DNA of 64,000 bases from Allolobophora icterica (GCA_963556255.1 OY744604.1:78424236-78488235); one strand, 5' to 3'. Counted from the first letter of the stretch, positions 44,847 to 57,560 are shown. Program-made: numbers and translations. Notes: a model not told the origin generated them from the sequence alone.

Positions 44847-45988
44847 AGTGTGATTCTCTTTACAGATTTTATTTTAGTTATAGTTACAGTTATAGTTAAT
44901 GGTTTTTTTTATTTTAGTTATAGTTACAGTTATAGTTAATGGTTTTTTTTATTTTAGTTATAGTTACAGTTATAGTTAGTATTATTTTTTAGTCATAGTT
45001 ATAGTTATTGGACTTTTATTTTAGTTAATTTTAGTTAGTACATAGTTACAACTGGCTCCAATGGCTCTCCGCCTGGTGCCTATGAGGTTATCGATTAATT
45101 ATCTCAGAAAGTTTTAAGCAGTTTTTGATCTCCTCCCCCTTGTCAACAACTGTCAAACATACAAGGACCCCTAACAAAATGATGTCAAAGAAAATTACCC
45201 CACCCCAGAAAATTTCTATGATTCTAACAAATGCAAGAAACTGAAATTGCCGAGAAAACAAAATGTTGTTATTCAGATTTGAGTTTTATACTTGATGGCT
45301 ACAGTACATGTGGAATCACTGTCTGTCACAGATATTTAATAGATTTCTTCCATTCAAAAATACAATCTTGTTTTCTTTTAAATGTGTATTCAATTTGATT
45401 TTTATTATGAACATTTCTAATTTGAACATGAACATGATAACTTTTTCTATAATATTCATTTTAACATAGAAAATTAAAATCAAAACAAGTTTCTCACTCT
45501 TTAATATTAACAACCGAAAGAAAAAATATCTCTCCATCAAAAAGAAACTCGAAATATTAGATTTTCGAAAAGAACCCGGGATATTCGCAACAGAATATGC
45601 AGCACATTCTCTTTTTAGCTGGGAACAATAAACAGGATAATTTAAAACGAAGAAAATATCGCGTTTGATTAAGTTACAAACAAAAATGAAATAAATCACT
45701 CATAAAGACTTGCCGAATCTATTTCTGACATCAATTTGTCTTGAATACCCTTCCCCTTGTCGAGCTTCCCCTTGTCAAACTTTTTCAAATCCCTTGCCCC
45801 ATTTTGTTGATATAATTAATGGACGATCCCATGGGTAGGCCCTAATTTAAAGACTGCTCTTTTTCAAGTAATATATGTTTATCGATATTGCACTTTTTAT
45901 TTCATTAACTTAAATAGCGATGAATTTTCGTTAGTGCTATTTTCGTTATAGTTGCAGTTATAGTTAATGATATTTTTTAGTTATAGTT

Positions 45989-46003
<15 letters not shown>

Positions 46004-46019
<16 letters not shown>

Positions 46020-48300
46020 TATCTTTATTGCTATCGATGACGGTAACAAGAACAACAGTTAGATTTACAGACAAGACAATTATAACATGCGACCGAAATT
46101 GTATAGTTATACAACTGAGACACTGATGTAAATTTCTCAAAATTCTATACAGCCTCTCTATATAAACTAATTCAGACAATCAAACAATCAAAGAACCTAA
46201 GTAAATCTGCAGCAATATCTGTCATCGGTGGCAAAGGGCGTTCCCAAAGGGATGGCAATCCCGCTAGGTAGTGAGACCCTGCTTAATCTAGCCCATAGTA
46301 TTACGATGGCATGTAAGTGTTCTCATTAAGAACTCATTCCGAAGTGGGAAGGTATAATAAACTGCTAGTAAACTAATGAAAGACTTCTCAGTTTCTATAA
46401 AGCCTTAAGTATACTTAACTAATAATGAAAGGAAACAAAAAAGGAGTTCCAGGCCGGGCTAGAGACTGAGGTCAGCAAGAATCAAGGAGGAAGCCTAGAG
46501 GACAGGTACTCTATTAGGCTACTTCAGAGGATGACAGAAAAGATCGTAATCGATTTTTGAAATCGTATTTATTTTTTGAAGAGCGGATTTCTAAGGGAAA
46601 TGAATTCCAAATAGTCGGACCCATAGATTTTATGCTGATGAGTCTTGAGTTGGTGCGAGCATTGGCTGGACGATATAGCATAGAACTTCTAGTATAATGT
46701 TCATGGAGCGTAGAAGCAAGGGTAAAGTACCCCTCAAACATAACTGGAAGTAAACCATGTTCAAACAAGTAAAACAAGATTCCAATCTGGAAATTTCTAA
46801 TCTGTATTAAGTTAAGAAGATTGAGGTCTTTAAAAATAGGTTCCGTGTGAGAATTTCTTCCAGTACCTGCAATCATTCTAACTGCACGCTTTTGCAATAT
46901 GACTAATTTATGGAGACGAGATTCATAATTTGAGGCCCAAATTAGGTTACAATAGCTAAGGTAAGGGAAAATCAGCGCATAATATAGGTTTAGTCGGATA
47001 TTTTTAGGGAGCAGATGCGCATCTCTGGAAATAATGCCAATATTTTTCGCCACTTTTAAGGAAATATAATTAATATGAGTTTTCCAGGTGAGATGCTGGT
47101 CAATGAATACAACGAGGAATTTAGTGGAGTCAACTTTGGTGATAGGAACACCATCAAGAGATATCGTCCAATTGACAGGTTTAACTTTTCTGTGAGACTT
47201 GAATATAATAAAATTTGTTTTTTCGACATTAAGTGTTAATTTGTTTGCTATGAACCATTTATTAACTTTAGTAAGTTCGCTATTAACTGTTTCCAAGAGG
47301 GCAGACCATGAGCTATTGGAATAGAAGATATTCGTGTCATCTGCAAACAAGATAAAATAGAGCACAGATGAAACCTTAGCCAGATCATTGATGTAAATTA
47401 AAATAAAGGAGTGGTCCCAAGTTTGATCCTTGGGGAACTCCTGAGGTGATATGACCAGGAGCCGAGAGTGAGCCATTACAGCATACTCTTTGAGTACGAC
47501 ATTCAAAATAACTTTTAAACCATATAAGTTGTTTTCCACTTATTCCGTAGTTGCTCAGTTTATTTAGTAGAATAGAGTGGTCAACGGTGTCGAAAGCTTA
47601 GCTAAATCGACAAAGACCCCGATGGAATACTCATTGTTATCTATTGCTTTTGTAATTTTATCTTCGATGTCCAGTAGTGCCATGAAAGTAGAATGGCCAG
47701 CTTGGAATCCATGCTGGTAGGGATAGATCATTTTGGCTTTTAATACAAAGGAATTAAGCCTGGAATGCATGATTTTTTCTACAAATTTCGCGAAGAATGG
47801 TAAGACTGATATTGGCCTATAATTTTCGTAATTTTGCTTATTTCCCTTCTTGAATACAGGTATTACCTTAGCAGCTTTCAGTAAATTCGGCACAATCCCA
47901 TTAGCTAAGGAGCAATTAATAATTTCCGTTAATGAGTGGATAACTAAGTGTAAATTGGGGAAAGCTAAATAGGGATCTATGTCATCTAGCCCCTTCGTAT
48001 GGGTTTTTTTTAAGCCATCTCCAATTTTCATAACCTCCTCAGGGGAGGTTAATGTTAATCCCATAGAAGATAAGTTGGATGACGGGAGGTAATCTTTATA
48101 TGAACAGGAAGAGACAGGTATTTTTACAGCTAAATCCTTGGGAAGATTAATGAAGTAGTCGTTGAATTTGTTTGCCATTTGTTCAGGATCTTCAACTCTA
48201 CTATCGTTAATTATTAGGGAGTGAATTTTGTTTCGACTATTGTCAAGCTGGAGAGCCGAGCGAATTAGTTTCCAAGTGGCTTTTAGATCACCGTGGTGCC
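46004..48300 (-). mobile_element. CR1/Jockey-type LINE, 5' truncated
   Basis: The minus-strand element ends in an ATTG tandem tail (46018-45990 region) after AGCAATAAAGATATATTG. Only the region after the endonuclease is retained. It is nested in the CAGTGTGATTCTC element. Confidence 0.85.
46514..48178 (-). pseudogene. LINE reverse transcriptase, two frames
   Basis: From 48178 the frame reads MANKFNDYFINLPKDL, then GLDDIDPYLAF, AKVIPVFKKGNKQNYENYRP with ISVLPFFAKFVEKI, and YPYQHGFQAGHSTFMALLDI, ending near 47564 after VFVDLAK where a frameshift falls in the L-x-KAFDTVDH motif. It resumes as SGVPQGS-like residues and ILFADDTNIFYSNSSW (catalytic FADD), then LTLNVEKTNFIIF, KFLVVFIDQHLTWKTHINYI, IFPYLSYCNLIWASNYESRL and GPTIWNSFPLEIRSSKN to the stop at 46514. 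It is mostly complete across RT but split, so inactive. Confidence 0.9.
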
Positions 48301-48383
48301 TAAGTTATAGTTATCGTTAACGAAATCATTTTTTTTCGTTAACGAACATTTTCGTTATCGTTAACGTTAACGAGAATCACACT

Positions 48384-48384
<1 letters not shown>

Positions 48385-48480
<96 letters not shown>

Positions 48481-48490
48481 CATTATTATT
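48385..48490. repeat. ATT microsatellite, right part
   Basis: Continuation of the array at 44738-44845 on the far side of the inserted element. Confidence 0.9.
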
Positions 48491-48499
48491 ATTTTTATC

Positions 48500-49105
48500 A
48501 TTTATTAAACACAGTCCAATCTTTATGACGTCAGTTTGTTGCAATAAATTAATGTGACGTGAATTATGACGTAAACGCTTGTTCGTTTGTCACTGACGCA
48601 ACAGTGACTGATGCTGCCAGAATGGACGGCCATTTCCCCAAGTAGGCCTATCGCATCTAAGGGGTTGTGAAACGACGTAAAATGCCGCCCGCAAACAAAC
48701 GATTACGTATGGCGTTTTACGATTAGTAACATTTATTTTTTAAGGTGCATTATACGACCACATTATGCCACATTATGGCGTATTCTTTATATCAAACACA
48801 TACATGTCAATAGCGTTTTCCTAACCCAATGAGGAACATTGAACGTTTCAGAAATGGAGCTTGTGTAGATATAAGGGGCTGATTTGACAGAATTTAGAAA
48901 ATTTCAAATTAAAACATTCTCCAAAGTCTTTCTAAACTTATATATTTGACATTTGACCGATCACAAAGATGAAATTAGGCATGCATGATTCCGAATTTAA
49001 GTCCTTCTGCAAGACCTATGCTGAAGGTTCTCAAGCGCGCATTTATGCGAGCGACAAGTTCTTAACGGGAGCTGCCCCTAAACAAATAATAAATTATTTG
49101 TACAG
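48500..49105. other. Intergenic stretch, nothing recognised
   Basis: No gene. TGACGT(C/G)/ATGACGT-type palindromic half sites are frequent near 48528-48600. One TAGGCCTA occurs at 48643. Confidence 0.35.
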
Positions 49106-49109
49106 GCAC

Positions 49110-50680
49110 CTTTGACTCGGCCACAAGTTACTTATTCCCGTCCACTTGTGTGCAAACGGGAGGTGGCAAGCTTTCCATGTCACGTCAATCTTTCTGTGCT
49201 AGAATTATCACACAGTTCAACTCTTGAATTTCTATGTATCTGTCGAAACTTATCGTCTTATCTCAAATCTTTCTTTTCTCTCCAAAACCTTGAGGTTTAT
49301 TACCCTACCTAGACCATTCTCTGATTCTCCGTTCTACCCAATCTAGATTGAGAGGCCTTCATTCCACGGAAACAGTGCCCTTCCAGCTCTTCTCTCCAAA
49401 ATCTACACGGCCATTGATAAGTTACATCTGACTCTATTTGCTCTTTTTGATTTCTCCTCGTCCTTTTGTTATAGTTCACCACGACATCCTGCTTCGGCGT
49501 CTCCAGTGACCTTGTGGCCTCCGGTACGGTAGGACTCCCCTTCTCTGGATTCAATCATATGTCACTGGTCGTATTCAGATGATTGTCCTCCGTGATTCTA
49601 GGACGCTCTGGGTTAGAGTAGACCTTGGCGTCCCTCAGGGATCGGTGATTTGCCCTCTCCTGTACATTCTCTTTAGAGCTGACATTTTATCATGCTGATG
49701 CAGTGCATATTTTAAGGAATTTAGACTACTGACGATAAAAAAAGTCACCTCCCGAAATCAGTTCATGACCTTTTCTTAGGAATTCATCCCCCGAAGAAGT
49801 TCATGACACCTTTTTGGGAATTTACTACTGGGGCAAATCTTAAAACTCTTCCAACATTTTGTCCCTCTACTTATATTTTAGCCATACATTGCCTGGGACA
49901 ACTCAGCCTAACTACTGGGACAAATCCTAACACTACTGGGACATTTGTCCCACTAGTTATACAGTTAAAATATGCCTTGTGCTGATGGCGTCCAAGTCGT
50001 TGTGCATGGCACCACTTCTGAGCAGCTTACTCTTGCTTGATCTGTTGATTCTGTCCTCCGATCTTCATAATTTATGTGGTTGTCTTCTTACCGGCGCTGA
50101 TCTGGTTTGGTACAAACAGCAACTCCTTGAGATTGACTTTTCATTACCGTCTGCAAAAATACCCTGCTTTTACGTACTCATCCAGTGTTCGCGACCTGGG
50201 TGTCATCTTGGATCGCAACGTTCGCTGAAGAGTGAACACCTCTCGAATCTAACGCGCTCTTGCTACCACCTAAGGCGCCTAATAACCATTCGAAGATCTT
50301 CTCTTCTTCTGTGTTTACTGCAGTAGTCTATGCCTTTCACTGCTGTGACATTGACTACTGTAATTTGGCTACTCGCCAGTCTTCTCAAGGCACGACTCTC
50401 TCTCCCTTTCAATCGGTGCGGAATTCTGCTGCCAGGCTTTTCCCGCGCTTTTCTCGCATGTCCACCTATATGACCGAACAGCTACACTGTTACATCTTGA
50501 TTCCAGTACAAGATCTTGCTACTGGTTTACAGACCCGGCAGGTGCTGGTTTCCAAGTATCTTTGTGGTCTAATGCACAAACCCGCCTCTGTGGCCTCCCT
50601 CATCCGAGAACGGCCTCGCCCTCAATTCCATCTAAGATCTTGTCTGGGGTCTCCTCCATACATATCCGCTCCTTGAAAGC
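49110..50680 (+). pseudogene. CR1/L2-type LINE, heavily decayed
   Basis: Blocks read MSLVVFR and VILRDSRTLWVRVDLGVPQG-like residues near 49560-49650 with PLLYILF, then CADGVQVVVHGTTSEQLTLA near 49977, DLGVILDRNV-like near 50196, SCYHLRRL near 50255, DYCNLATRQSSQGTTLSPFQ near 50352 and QSVRNSAARLFPRF near 50412. Around 49680-49960 unrelated sequence (TTCATGACC/GAATTCATC repeats) is inserted. Confidence 0.75.
49735..49825. repeat. Minor copy of the TTCATGAC/GAATTCATC minisatellite
   Basis: GAAATCAGTTCATGACCTTT, then AGGAATTCATCCCCCGAAGA and AGTTCATGACACC match the larger array at 51560-51790. Confidence 0.6.
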
Positions 50681-50704
50681 ATTTTCTTCACGTCGATAGC
50701 GCAT

Positions 50705-51072
50705 CTGAATAGCTTCTGGTTTAAAAAACACGAGAAAAGAAAACCACAAGAAATTTTTTGTTTAAAAAATGTTTTTCTTATTCTTGTAGAAGTTATTTTA
50801 ATAACATTGATTTAATGATTTTTAATTTTCGGATATCGCAACTTAATTAAACTGAGTCGGAGCTCTTGTTCATGCCAATTTCATGATTTTTGTGATCCAA
50901 AACCGAAAATCTTGAAAACCAATAAGCAAAACAACAACAAAAAACATAAAAACCAACGAAAACGGAAAACAACAAAACAAACAAAAACAAATTTTTATCC
51001 TGAAAAAACTTGTTTTTTGCACCTCTGGCCCAGACCCCATGCCCCCAATATTTTGGACAAGTTTACGCCAGT
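50705..51072. mobile_element. MITE family with poly-A/T interior, copy 2 (inverted)
   Basis: Matches 29487-29860 in reverse: ...TGCACCTCTGGCCCAGACCC then CATGCCCCCAATATTTTGGA and CAAGTTTACGCCAGTG. The A/T-rich interior shares CATTGATTTAATGATTTTTA and the GAAGTTATTTTAATAAC region. Confidence 0.7.
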
Positions 51073-51214
51073 GTAGAATCGAACAGAATATGTGTTTAAT
51101 TCAATCTCGCGTTGATAAAGCGCAATTCGTTACAAGAGAAATGTGATCAGAAGCATTGTTTGCTACCAGTTTTTAATGGATACCGTAATAAAACATCCTG
51201 GGAGTTAAATTCTT

Positions 51215-52360
51215 AGTAAGTAAATAAGTATATCCTTTATTTCAAAAACCAACTGCTAACCGCATTTTGGTGTACATAGTTCATGAAATTAATTTAAGCA
51301 TATAACATTCGACTGATAAAGGTTTTGGTTGGTTATGATGACTGAGAAAAGGTTAGAATCAGCTTTCTGGCAGAGTTGCTCGAAAGTAAGATAGAGTTCC
51401 GGTAAATATCGAGATCGGATCAATCTTCGCACTGTTGCCTGAAGACGTGTGCATGTACGTCCCATTGCTCCCCGTAGCCCCACCACGTCGGTGCCGCATA
51501 CAACATCGGTGAAACCAATGGTGGCGATCTTGTCTGAGAGGTGGGGGAAGTCGGCCATGTTCTGGTCGATGACCTTTTTTAGGAATTCATCTCCACAAAA
51601 ACTTGATGACTTTTCTACGAATTCATCTCCATAAAAGTTCATTACTTTTTTTTAAGTCATTCGCGTCTTTTTACTACTTTTTTCGGTCTCCCAACCATAA
51701 CCTCATTACCCTTTTTTTAAGGAAATTCGTCTATCAACCTTTTTTTTACAAATTCATCCCCAAAACTTTTAAGACTTTTTAAAGAATTTCTTCTTCTTTC
51801 TCAGAATTTTCGGGGCACACTTCTGCTCAAAAATTGAGTTTTTACTTCATCTGGTCAAAGGGCAGGGAAAACCCTCACGCGCAATTACATTTCTCCGCCT
51901 TTTTGGTGTTTCTTCAAAATTTGGGGGAACAAATGTATGGCGTGTCGCCCAGCTCTTAAAGGTGGGGAAATGTCCCCCTCGATCCCCCCCCCACATGATC
52001 GCCGGTCATGGGTGTAACTGTAGTTGCACTTACCACATCACTCAGTGATTGGCCCGATAATCCATGTGCTTTAAGGATGCGGAGGGCGTACGTCGACTGC
52101 ATGGCTTTTATGATTATGATATTTATATGCATGTCAAAGTTAAATTGTTCTGTCATCGTAACATCTAAGACCTTCAGGTGCCATACCGTGACAAGGCCCG
52201 GTATAATTTTAGGTGTCTCCTCTCCGAGCCCTTTCCTAGGTTGCCAAACGATGATTTCCTGGATCTTTGAATGGTTCAGTTTTAAAGAAAATTTGTAATA
52301 GCTGAAAAAGGTGCCGGAACGCCGTGCCGGAACGTTTCGGCTGAAAAAAAGCACTGCATA
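51215..52360 (-). pseudogene. LINE C-terminal relic, interrupted by a minisatellite
   Basis: The minus strand reads NHSKIQEIIVWQPRKGLGEE, then IPGLVTVWHLKVLDVTMTEQ, FDMHINIIIIKAMQSTYALR and ILKAHGLSGQSLSDVVSATT (52300-52000), and later MGRTCTRLQATVRRLIRSRY plus TFEQLCQKADSNLFSVI (51480-51320). Known LINE ORFs have the LKVLGVT...FxxHI and ...LKAHG sequence near the end of RT. A TAAGTAAGTAAATAAGTA tract at 51215-51232 corresponds to its 3' tail. Confidence 0.7.
51560..51790. repeat. Degenerate minisatellite encoding GDEF repeats
   Basis: Units of 35-45 bp containing TTTAGGAATTCATCTCC then AAAAACTTGATGACTTTT are repeated about five times with drift. On the minus strand two adjacent units translate to FYGDEFVEKSS and FCGDEFLKKVI. 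A second locus is at 49735-49825. Confidence 0.7.
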
Positions 52361-52728
52361 TGACTACATGTATCCAGGTATCTGTGCTTGTATTTACCTC
52401 AACATTCTTGCTAGAACGCGTAACGAATGTTATTTTTCTTGTGCAGCCTGTCATTCTAATTACTTTTTTGGCTACAATCAGTGACTTCATCGAAAGATCA
52501 GTGGCCTGCTAATACTATTGTCCAATGCATAATAAGTTTTTTGAGGAGATATTGTAAGATGGATGAACGATTGTTGTATTTATTCGCATAATTATGAATA
52601 TATTTTGTCTGGTTTAAAAATTTCAATAATTCATTCAAAATAGTGCTTTGTGATATATTTATTATTTACAACTGTGTCGCTACTTGAACAAACACATAGA
52701 TGTGATGAATAAAAAGCTTACTCAATAT

Positions 52729-52796
52729 AAAAGATGGCTTGTTTGCTTTTTGGTTTGAATGTGCTTTCAAACCAAAAAGCAAACAAGCCATCTTTT
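52729..52796. repeat. Perfect 31-bp inverted repeat with 6-base loop
   Basis: AAAAGATGGCTTGTTTGCTT... (52729-52759), loop TGTGCT, then its exact complement (52766-52796). Confidence 0.95.
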
Positions 52797-53609
52797 TTAG
52801 CGGTTTTTAGCGGTGGAGAAAACTGTTGATATTGAATTGCGTATCAAAAGCTGAGACCATTTCTGTAGTAAAAGTTCTGCAGTTTGGTAAGTAAATCTTT
52901 AGCGCAGTTCTAAGACAAGAAATAATTATAGCTTGGTCAAAGCTCCTTCTATTGAAAATGCTGCATTGTAATTATCCCTTCATTGGTTGTTTACTAGGAC
53001 ATTCATTCAGCTATGCTTGTATCAGTTATAAAACTCTAAAAAATAACCACGAGATAGGCCAATTATGTTCACCTTTTGAACGATCTAAGCAGTGAATTGA
53101 TAGATCAAAACTGGTTCGAAAATTAGGGCTTCTTAGAATCCGAGGAACACATAATTAGAAGCGACACCAATTTGCTCCGTTCGTATTCATACGATGAACA
53201 GTGTTGAAAGAAGACAAGAGTTGTTTCAATAGGTGGTTGAAGTTTGTTATAATTACTAAACCTACTGTTTATTCAATTAAACTGATTGCGTATGCATGCA
53301 GACTGCATACGAAAGTAAAATTTAAAACTTAATTATTTGCAGTTACCTTTAACTAGGCCATGCTCGGGCAGTGTTTTCATAATAATATAATTTCTTTTGA
53401 AATCTTCTACTATGTATGTACCTGGCCATTTTGAATTAACTCACAAAACCGTTTCCTGTGGCATTATATACAATGCTAAAATTAATGCCATAGTTTGTTT
53501 CAGTTTACTTGTTTTCCATTTTATTTATAAAAGAGTGTCTTAATTATTTTAAACATCGATCGCCATCCATATTTAATCTGCGTTAATATGCGACTCTAGT
53601 TAAGCAGGA

Positions 53610-53700
53610 CGTTGGTCCTTTACGGATCTGCCTGTTGAATTCCAGTTGGTCGTACACAACCTGTACAATTAGATATGTTAACTTTTTGGGATCAATAAGT

Positions 53701-53742
<42 letters not shown>
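53610..53742 (+). mobile_element. LINE 3' end with ATTG array
   Basis: Sequence from ACGGATCTGCCTGTTGAATT to GTTAACTTTTTGGGATCAAT ends in ten ATTG/GATT units (53702-53742). It is typical of the L2/CR1 tail type; the family is not otherwise present here. Confidence 0.55.
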
Positions 53743-53744
<2 letters not shown>

Positions 53745-54441
53745 GAAGAGAAATCTCTTATGCATGCAGAAAAATTCACAGTACATTAGTATTGTTACAA
53801 ATGGGGCGCTCACGCAACATCCGGGGATCCCAACCAACCGATTTCTGAGCATAATCGTTGACAGCGCTGCGGTGATTCTGAGAGGACGGTGTGCGGGAGC
53901 ATTACTTTGCAGGACACATTAAACCTCCGTCCAGCAGGCTATCATTAGTGGAAGGTGATGCACATCCACCTTTTCCGCGAACAGCGGCGTGTATGTAGAA
54001 GCACCATCATTAAGCACCGGAAATAATTTAACGATCTATAATTTGTTAATTAATATCACGATGTGCGAGGGAATGAGTGGGAGGAAGACTGCTAGTTACA
54101 CAATCCACAATTCTAATTCTGTAACTTGATCGCTAGACTTTTTTTTATAAAATGTCATCAAGCCACACTTTACTCTAGCTGCACTGAGACCATTCTAAAC
54201 GTTGACGATTCTTTTGACGAAACTATAGTTTTTCATATACAGTCTAAATTGTTTCTTATGGAGCCTCAGGTGATGATCCTGCACGGTTCATGGTCACAAG
54301 CGAAAGCATATCTGGGTCTACATTATCAATGCTTTGAACGTACAATTGCGCCGACAAAGCAAGTTTAATTCGCTCGTTTGCATTGGAAAATTTCATGACT
54401 TCACTGACATCTTTTAATGCATTGTGCACGTACCGATTAGG

Positions 54442-54775
54442 GGTCTGCGGGTATATCCGTACCCAGGGGAGTCTATCCCCCTAAGTCATTGAAGCAACTT
54501 CCCTTCCCCCTGTTCTTCCCCTTCCCCTTCCTCAACCCCCCTAAAATGGTGGCACACACACTGACAGATCTTCCCCCCTATCTTTTGGATGGAGCATTTG
54601 CTCCAAGGTTTCTGTGGTGTAGACGCCCCTGTCCGTACCTGCAGGTTTACCCGTACCGTACCCGCGGATCCGGTACGGATCGGGTATGTATTTCACGTGT
54701 CGGGTACGGGTACGGGTAAGGCATTACGGGTACAGGTGTACCGGTTTAACCCGTACCGACGTCAAGTTTTGGGGT
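54442..54775. repeat. ACGGGT-rich element remnant
   Basis: GGTCTGCGGGTATATCCGTA at the left and a cluster of CCGTACC/GGTACGGGTACGGGTA repeats at about 54630-54760 suggest an element with repetitive ends. A pyrimidine-rich insert (54487-54545) separates them. The right end is replaced by a LINE. Confidence 0.45.
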
Positions 54776-54789
54776 TACAAAATCGGGGT

Positions 54790-55200
54790 TGTATAATCTA
54801 TATAGCGCCCCTTCAGGGCAACTATTCAGAGGCGCTTCCAGCCCGACTCCGGCGAAAAAGAACAGTCTTTAGAGCAGAGAAGAAAGCGGTGGGAAGTTCT
54901 CGAGGAAGAGACTGCAACTCAGAAGGAATCGCATTCCAAGCTGAGGGTCCAACCACTGAGAAAGCGCGCTGCTGCATAGTAGCGGTACGAGCGAAAGGAA
55001 TATAGAGGTCAACACGGGTGGCAGAGCGAAGACAGCGGTGACCAGGTGGAGCAGAGGCACGAGAAAAAACTCGCGCAGATAGGAGGGAGCACGGCCAAGA
55101 TGATATTGCCAGACAATTGAGGCGACCCGGTAGACAATGTGTTGCGAGAGTGGTAAACCAGAGGAGGACATCTCGCATGTATTCGATAATAGTAAGTCCT
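54790..55200 (-). pseudogene. LINE family X 3' region
   Basis: The minus strand reads CLRSATRVDLYIPFARTATM then QQRAFSVVGPSAWNAIPSEL and FFSALKTVLFRR...AGSASE, ending with CCTGAAGGGGCGCTATATAG at about 54797. Upstream (about 55200) a short CCTLVYHSRNTLS-like region belongs to the same ORF in another frame. It is the closest match to the copy at 3538-3852. Confidence 0.82.
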
Positions 55201-55289
55201 GCACAGTAAAAGACTTGCTTACTACATAACTGGCATATCCTTGCACAGAAGATATAGGCCTACCGAAAATCATCGCGTCTTATAAAAGT

Positions 55290-56329
55290 AGCTAAAAAAG
55301 ATCACAGAATATTTCACATGAAACTGAATAAAGTGTGCGACAAGGATGCATCATATTCTCATAATTAACTATTTGACCTAGTATTGGAAGCGGTAATGTC
55401 ACTCAGTCTTAACAACACCAGGGCAGGAATAAAATTAAATAGAGAGCTGGTAAAATCTCAGATTTCTGACGACATTGAGTTCGTTATACTACAGAAGCGG
55501 ACCAGAACTACACGATAATACGACACAGATTGACGAAACCCGTAGAAGATTAGGCCTAATGATCAACGCAGAGAAAACCAAAGCAATGGTTATTGAAATG
55601 ATCAAAGAGACACCAATAACTATCACAATCCAAGGAGAAGCTGTTGAGCAGGTAGAACAATTCGTCTATCTGTAGCAGGGCAAGTACATGTAAACGCCGA
55701 TGGTAGCAATGTGTATCTTAGCAATGAAAAAGGCACACAAAGGAGAATTGGACGCGCTTCACAGGCATTTGGAATAATGAGCAGGATATGGAGAAGTAGA
55801 CAATTAACAGCAGCAACAAAAAGCAAGACAAAGATTTAAGCCTACGAGACGATGATACAGGCGATTTTCCTATATGGATCGTAATTTTGGACAACGCGAA
55901 AGGAAAATGAGAAAAGAATTCTTAGTCTCTTAGAGTAGAAATGAGCGAAAGATCGCAGGGTTTTCAAGACTACAGAAAATAAGAAACGACGACATAAGAC
56001 AATCAATCATTAGGTATCCAAAAAACGCTGCTAGACAAAGTCGTTCCACGAAGACTCCGATGGTTTGGACAAGTATAGGGCCTACGCATACAGTATATGC
56101 GAGTAGACCGAATCTCAGACATCATCATCATCATCAACAGGGTACTACATGCAAGATTCGAAGGAAAAGACACAAAGGCAGACCAAGACTACGCTGGATA
56201 GATAATATAAATGAGGACATGGCATCACTTTGACTAACATTAAGGAAACAGTGGACTTCACAAATGACCGAGGACAATGGAGATCCTTTTATTCGTACAC
56301 ATCGCCGAGAAATGGCTGGCGACAGGAAC

Positions 56330-56330
<1 letters not shown>
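55290..56330 (+). pseudogene. RTE-type LINE, C-terminal half, decayed
   Basis: Blocks read KLNKVCDKDASYSHN near 55320, LVLEAVMSLSLNNTRAGIKL near 55381, RRRLGLMINAEKTKAMVIEM near 55540, EAVEQVEQFVYLG near 55640, RRIGRASQAFGIMSRIWRSR near 55740, and KGRPRLRWIDNINEDMASL near 56180. A CAT triplet array interrupts near 56117. The 3' end CATCGCCGAGAAATGGCTGG then CGACAGGAACTGG passes into GGT/GAT repeats. Confidence 0.8.
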
Positions 56331-56728
<398 letters not shown>

Positions 56729-56739
56729 TATTATATTGC

Positions 56740-57085
56740 TCCATTTTCCTCTATTATAAAAATTGAAATCCAGTGCAGCGTCGTTTGAATAGCGTAGCGT
56801 TTCTTTCATATGCCTGTTCCACAGCTATTTTCCATTCGATTTCGACGTTTTCTTCTTTGAATTGTAGGTTTTAATTAGAGCTATCGTTTTTGTCTTCGCG
56901 TATTTTTCCTAATTATAGCCATTTTTGAGAAATTAAACAAAAACAGTATTTTAAAACAAATTTTCTGTATTATTACATCAATTTCTCAATTTGTTTTAGG
57001 TTAAGGTTCCTATGAGTATCCAGAGGCCTTAATGGAGAGGGTACATTTGAAAGGTGTTACGAAGAAGAAACATGACGCCTCACTA
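56740..57085. other. Spacer, nothing recognised
   Basis: A-rich sequence. A short frame KGVTKKKHDASLCVICQKKG at about 57050-57110 resembles the C-x-x-C zinc-binding start of a widespread invertebrate transposon-associated domain, but is too short to call. Confidence 0.35.
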
Positions 57086-57089
57086 TGTG

Positions 57090-57560
57090 TTATTTGCCAA
57101 AAGAAGGGGGCGACAAGCGAAGGGGCTAGAGGAGCGTGAAGAGATTGGTTTGCACATCAGTTCAGAAAGGTACATAGGCGTTAAGCCTATCTGGGATCTA
57201 GTGACTAGAAGAAGGACCTTGAATCTAATTCGAAATGGGACAGGGAGCCAGTGAAGTTCATTCTAAATATAGGAGGTGATGTGTGAGTATCGTGGTAAGC
57301 GGGCAGTTAGTCTAGCTGCAGCATTTAAGACGGATTGCACAGGAGACAGCCGAACATTAGGGAGCCCAATTAAAAGAGAATTGTAATAGTCAATTCGCGT
57401 AGACACAAAGGCATGCACCATGGTCGTAAAAAACTCTAAGACGCCTGAGTTGGTAATAGCAAGAACGGGTAAGAAGAGAGAGATGCTCAGTGAAAGTCAA
57501 GGCGCAATCTAGTGTGACACCCAGGTCAGGAACACTGGAGGAAAAAGTGAAATCTATCAC
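57090..57560 (-). pseudogene. CR1/L2-type LINE, decayed RT C-terminal region
   Basis: The minus strand reads SSVPDLGVTLDCALTFTEHL then SCYYQLRRLRVFYDHG-like residues and, in other frames, DYYNSLLIGLPNVRLSPVQS-like and ARLTARLPRYSHITS-like residues. The order D-L-G-V, H-x-x-L, C-Y-x-Q-L-R, D-Y-x-N is diagnostic of the LINE region after RT. Confidence 0.72.

Larger units (their letters stand above)
52380..54440 (+). repeat. Duplicated segment B
   Basis: Collinear matches occur with segment A (see that entry) and, at its left end, with segment C: TTGCTAGAACGCGTAACGAA...GCAGCCTGT (52410-52450) resembles TTGTTAGAACGCCTTACGAG...GCAACCTGT (58388-58430). A LINE tail with an ATTG array (53610-53742) and a perfect hairpin (52729-52796) are private to this copy. 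Confidence 0.75.
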
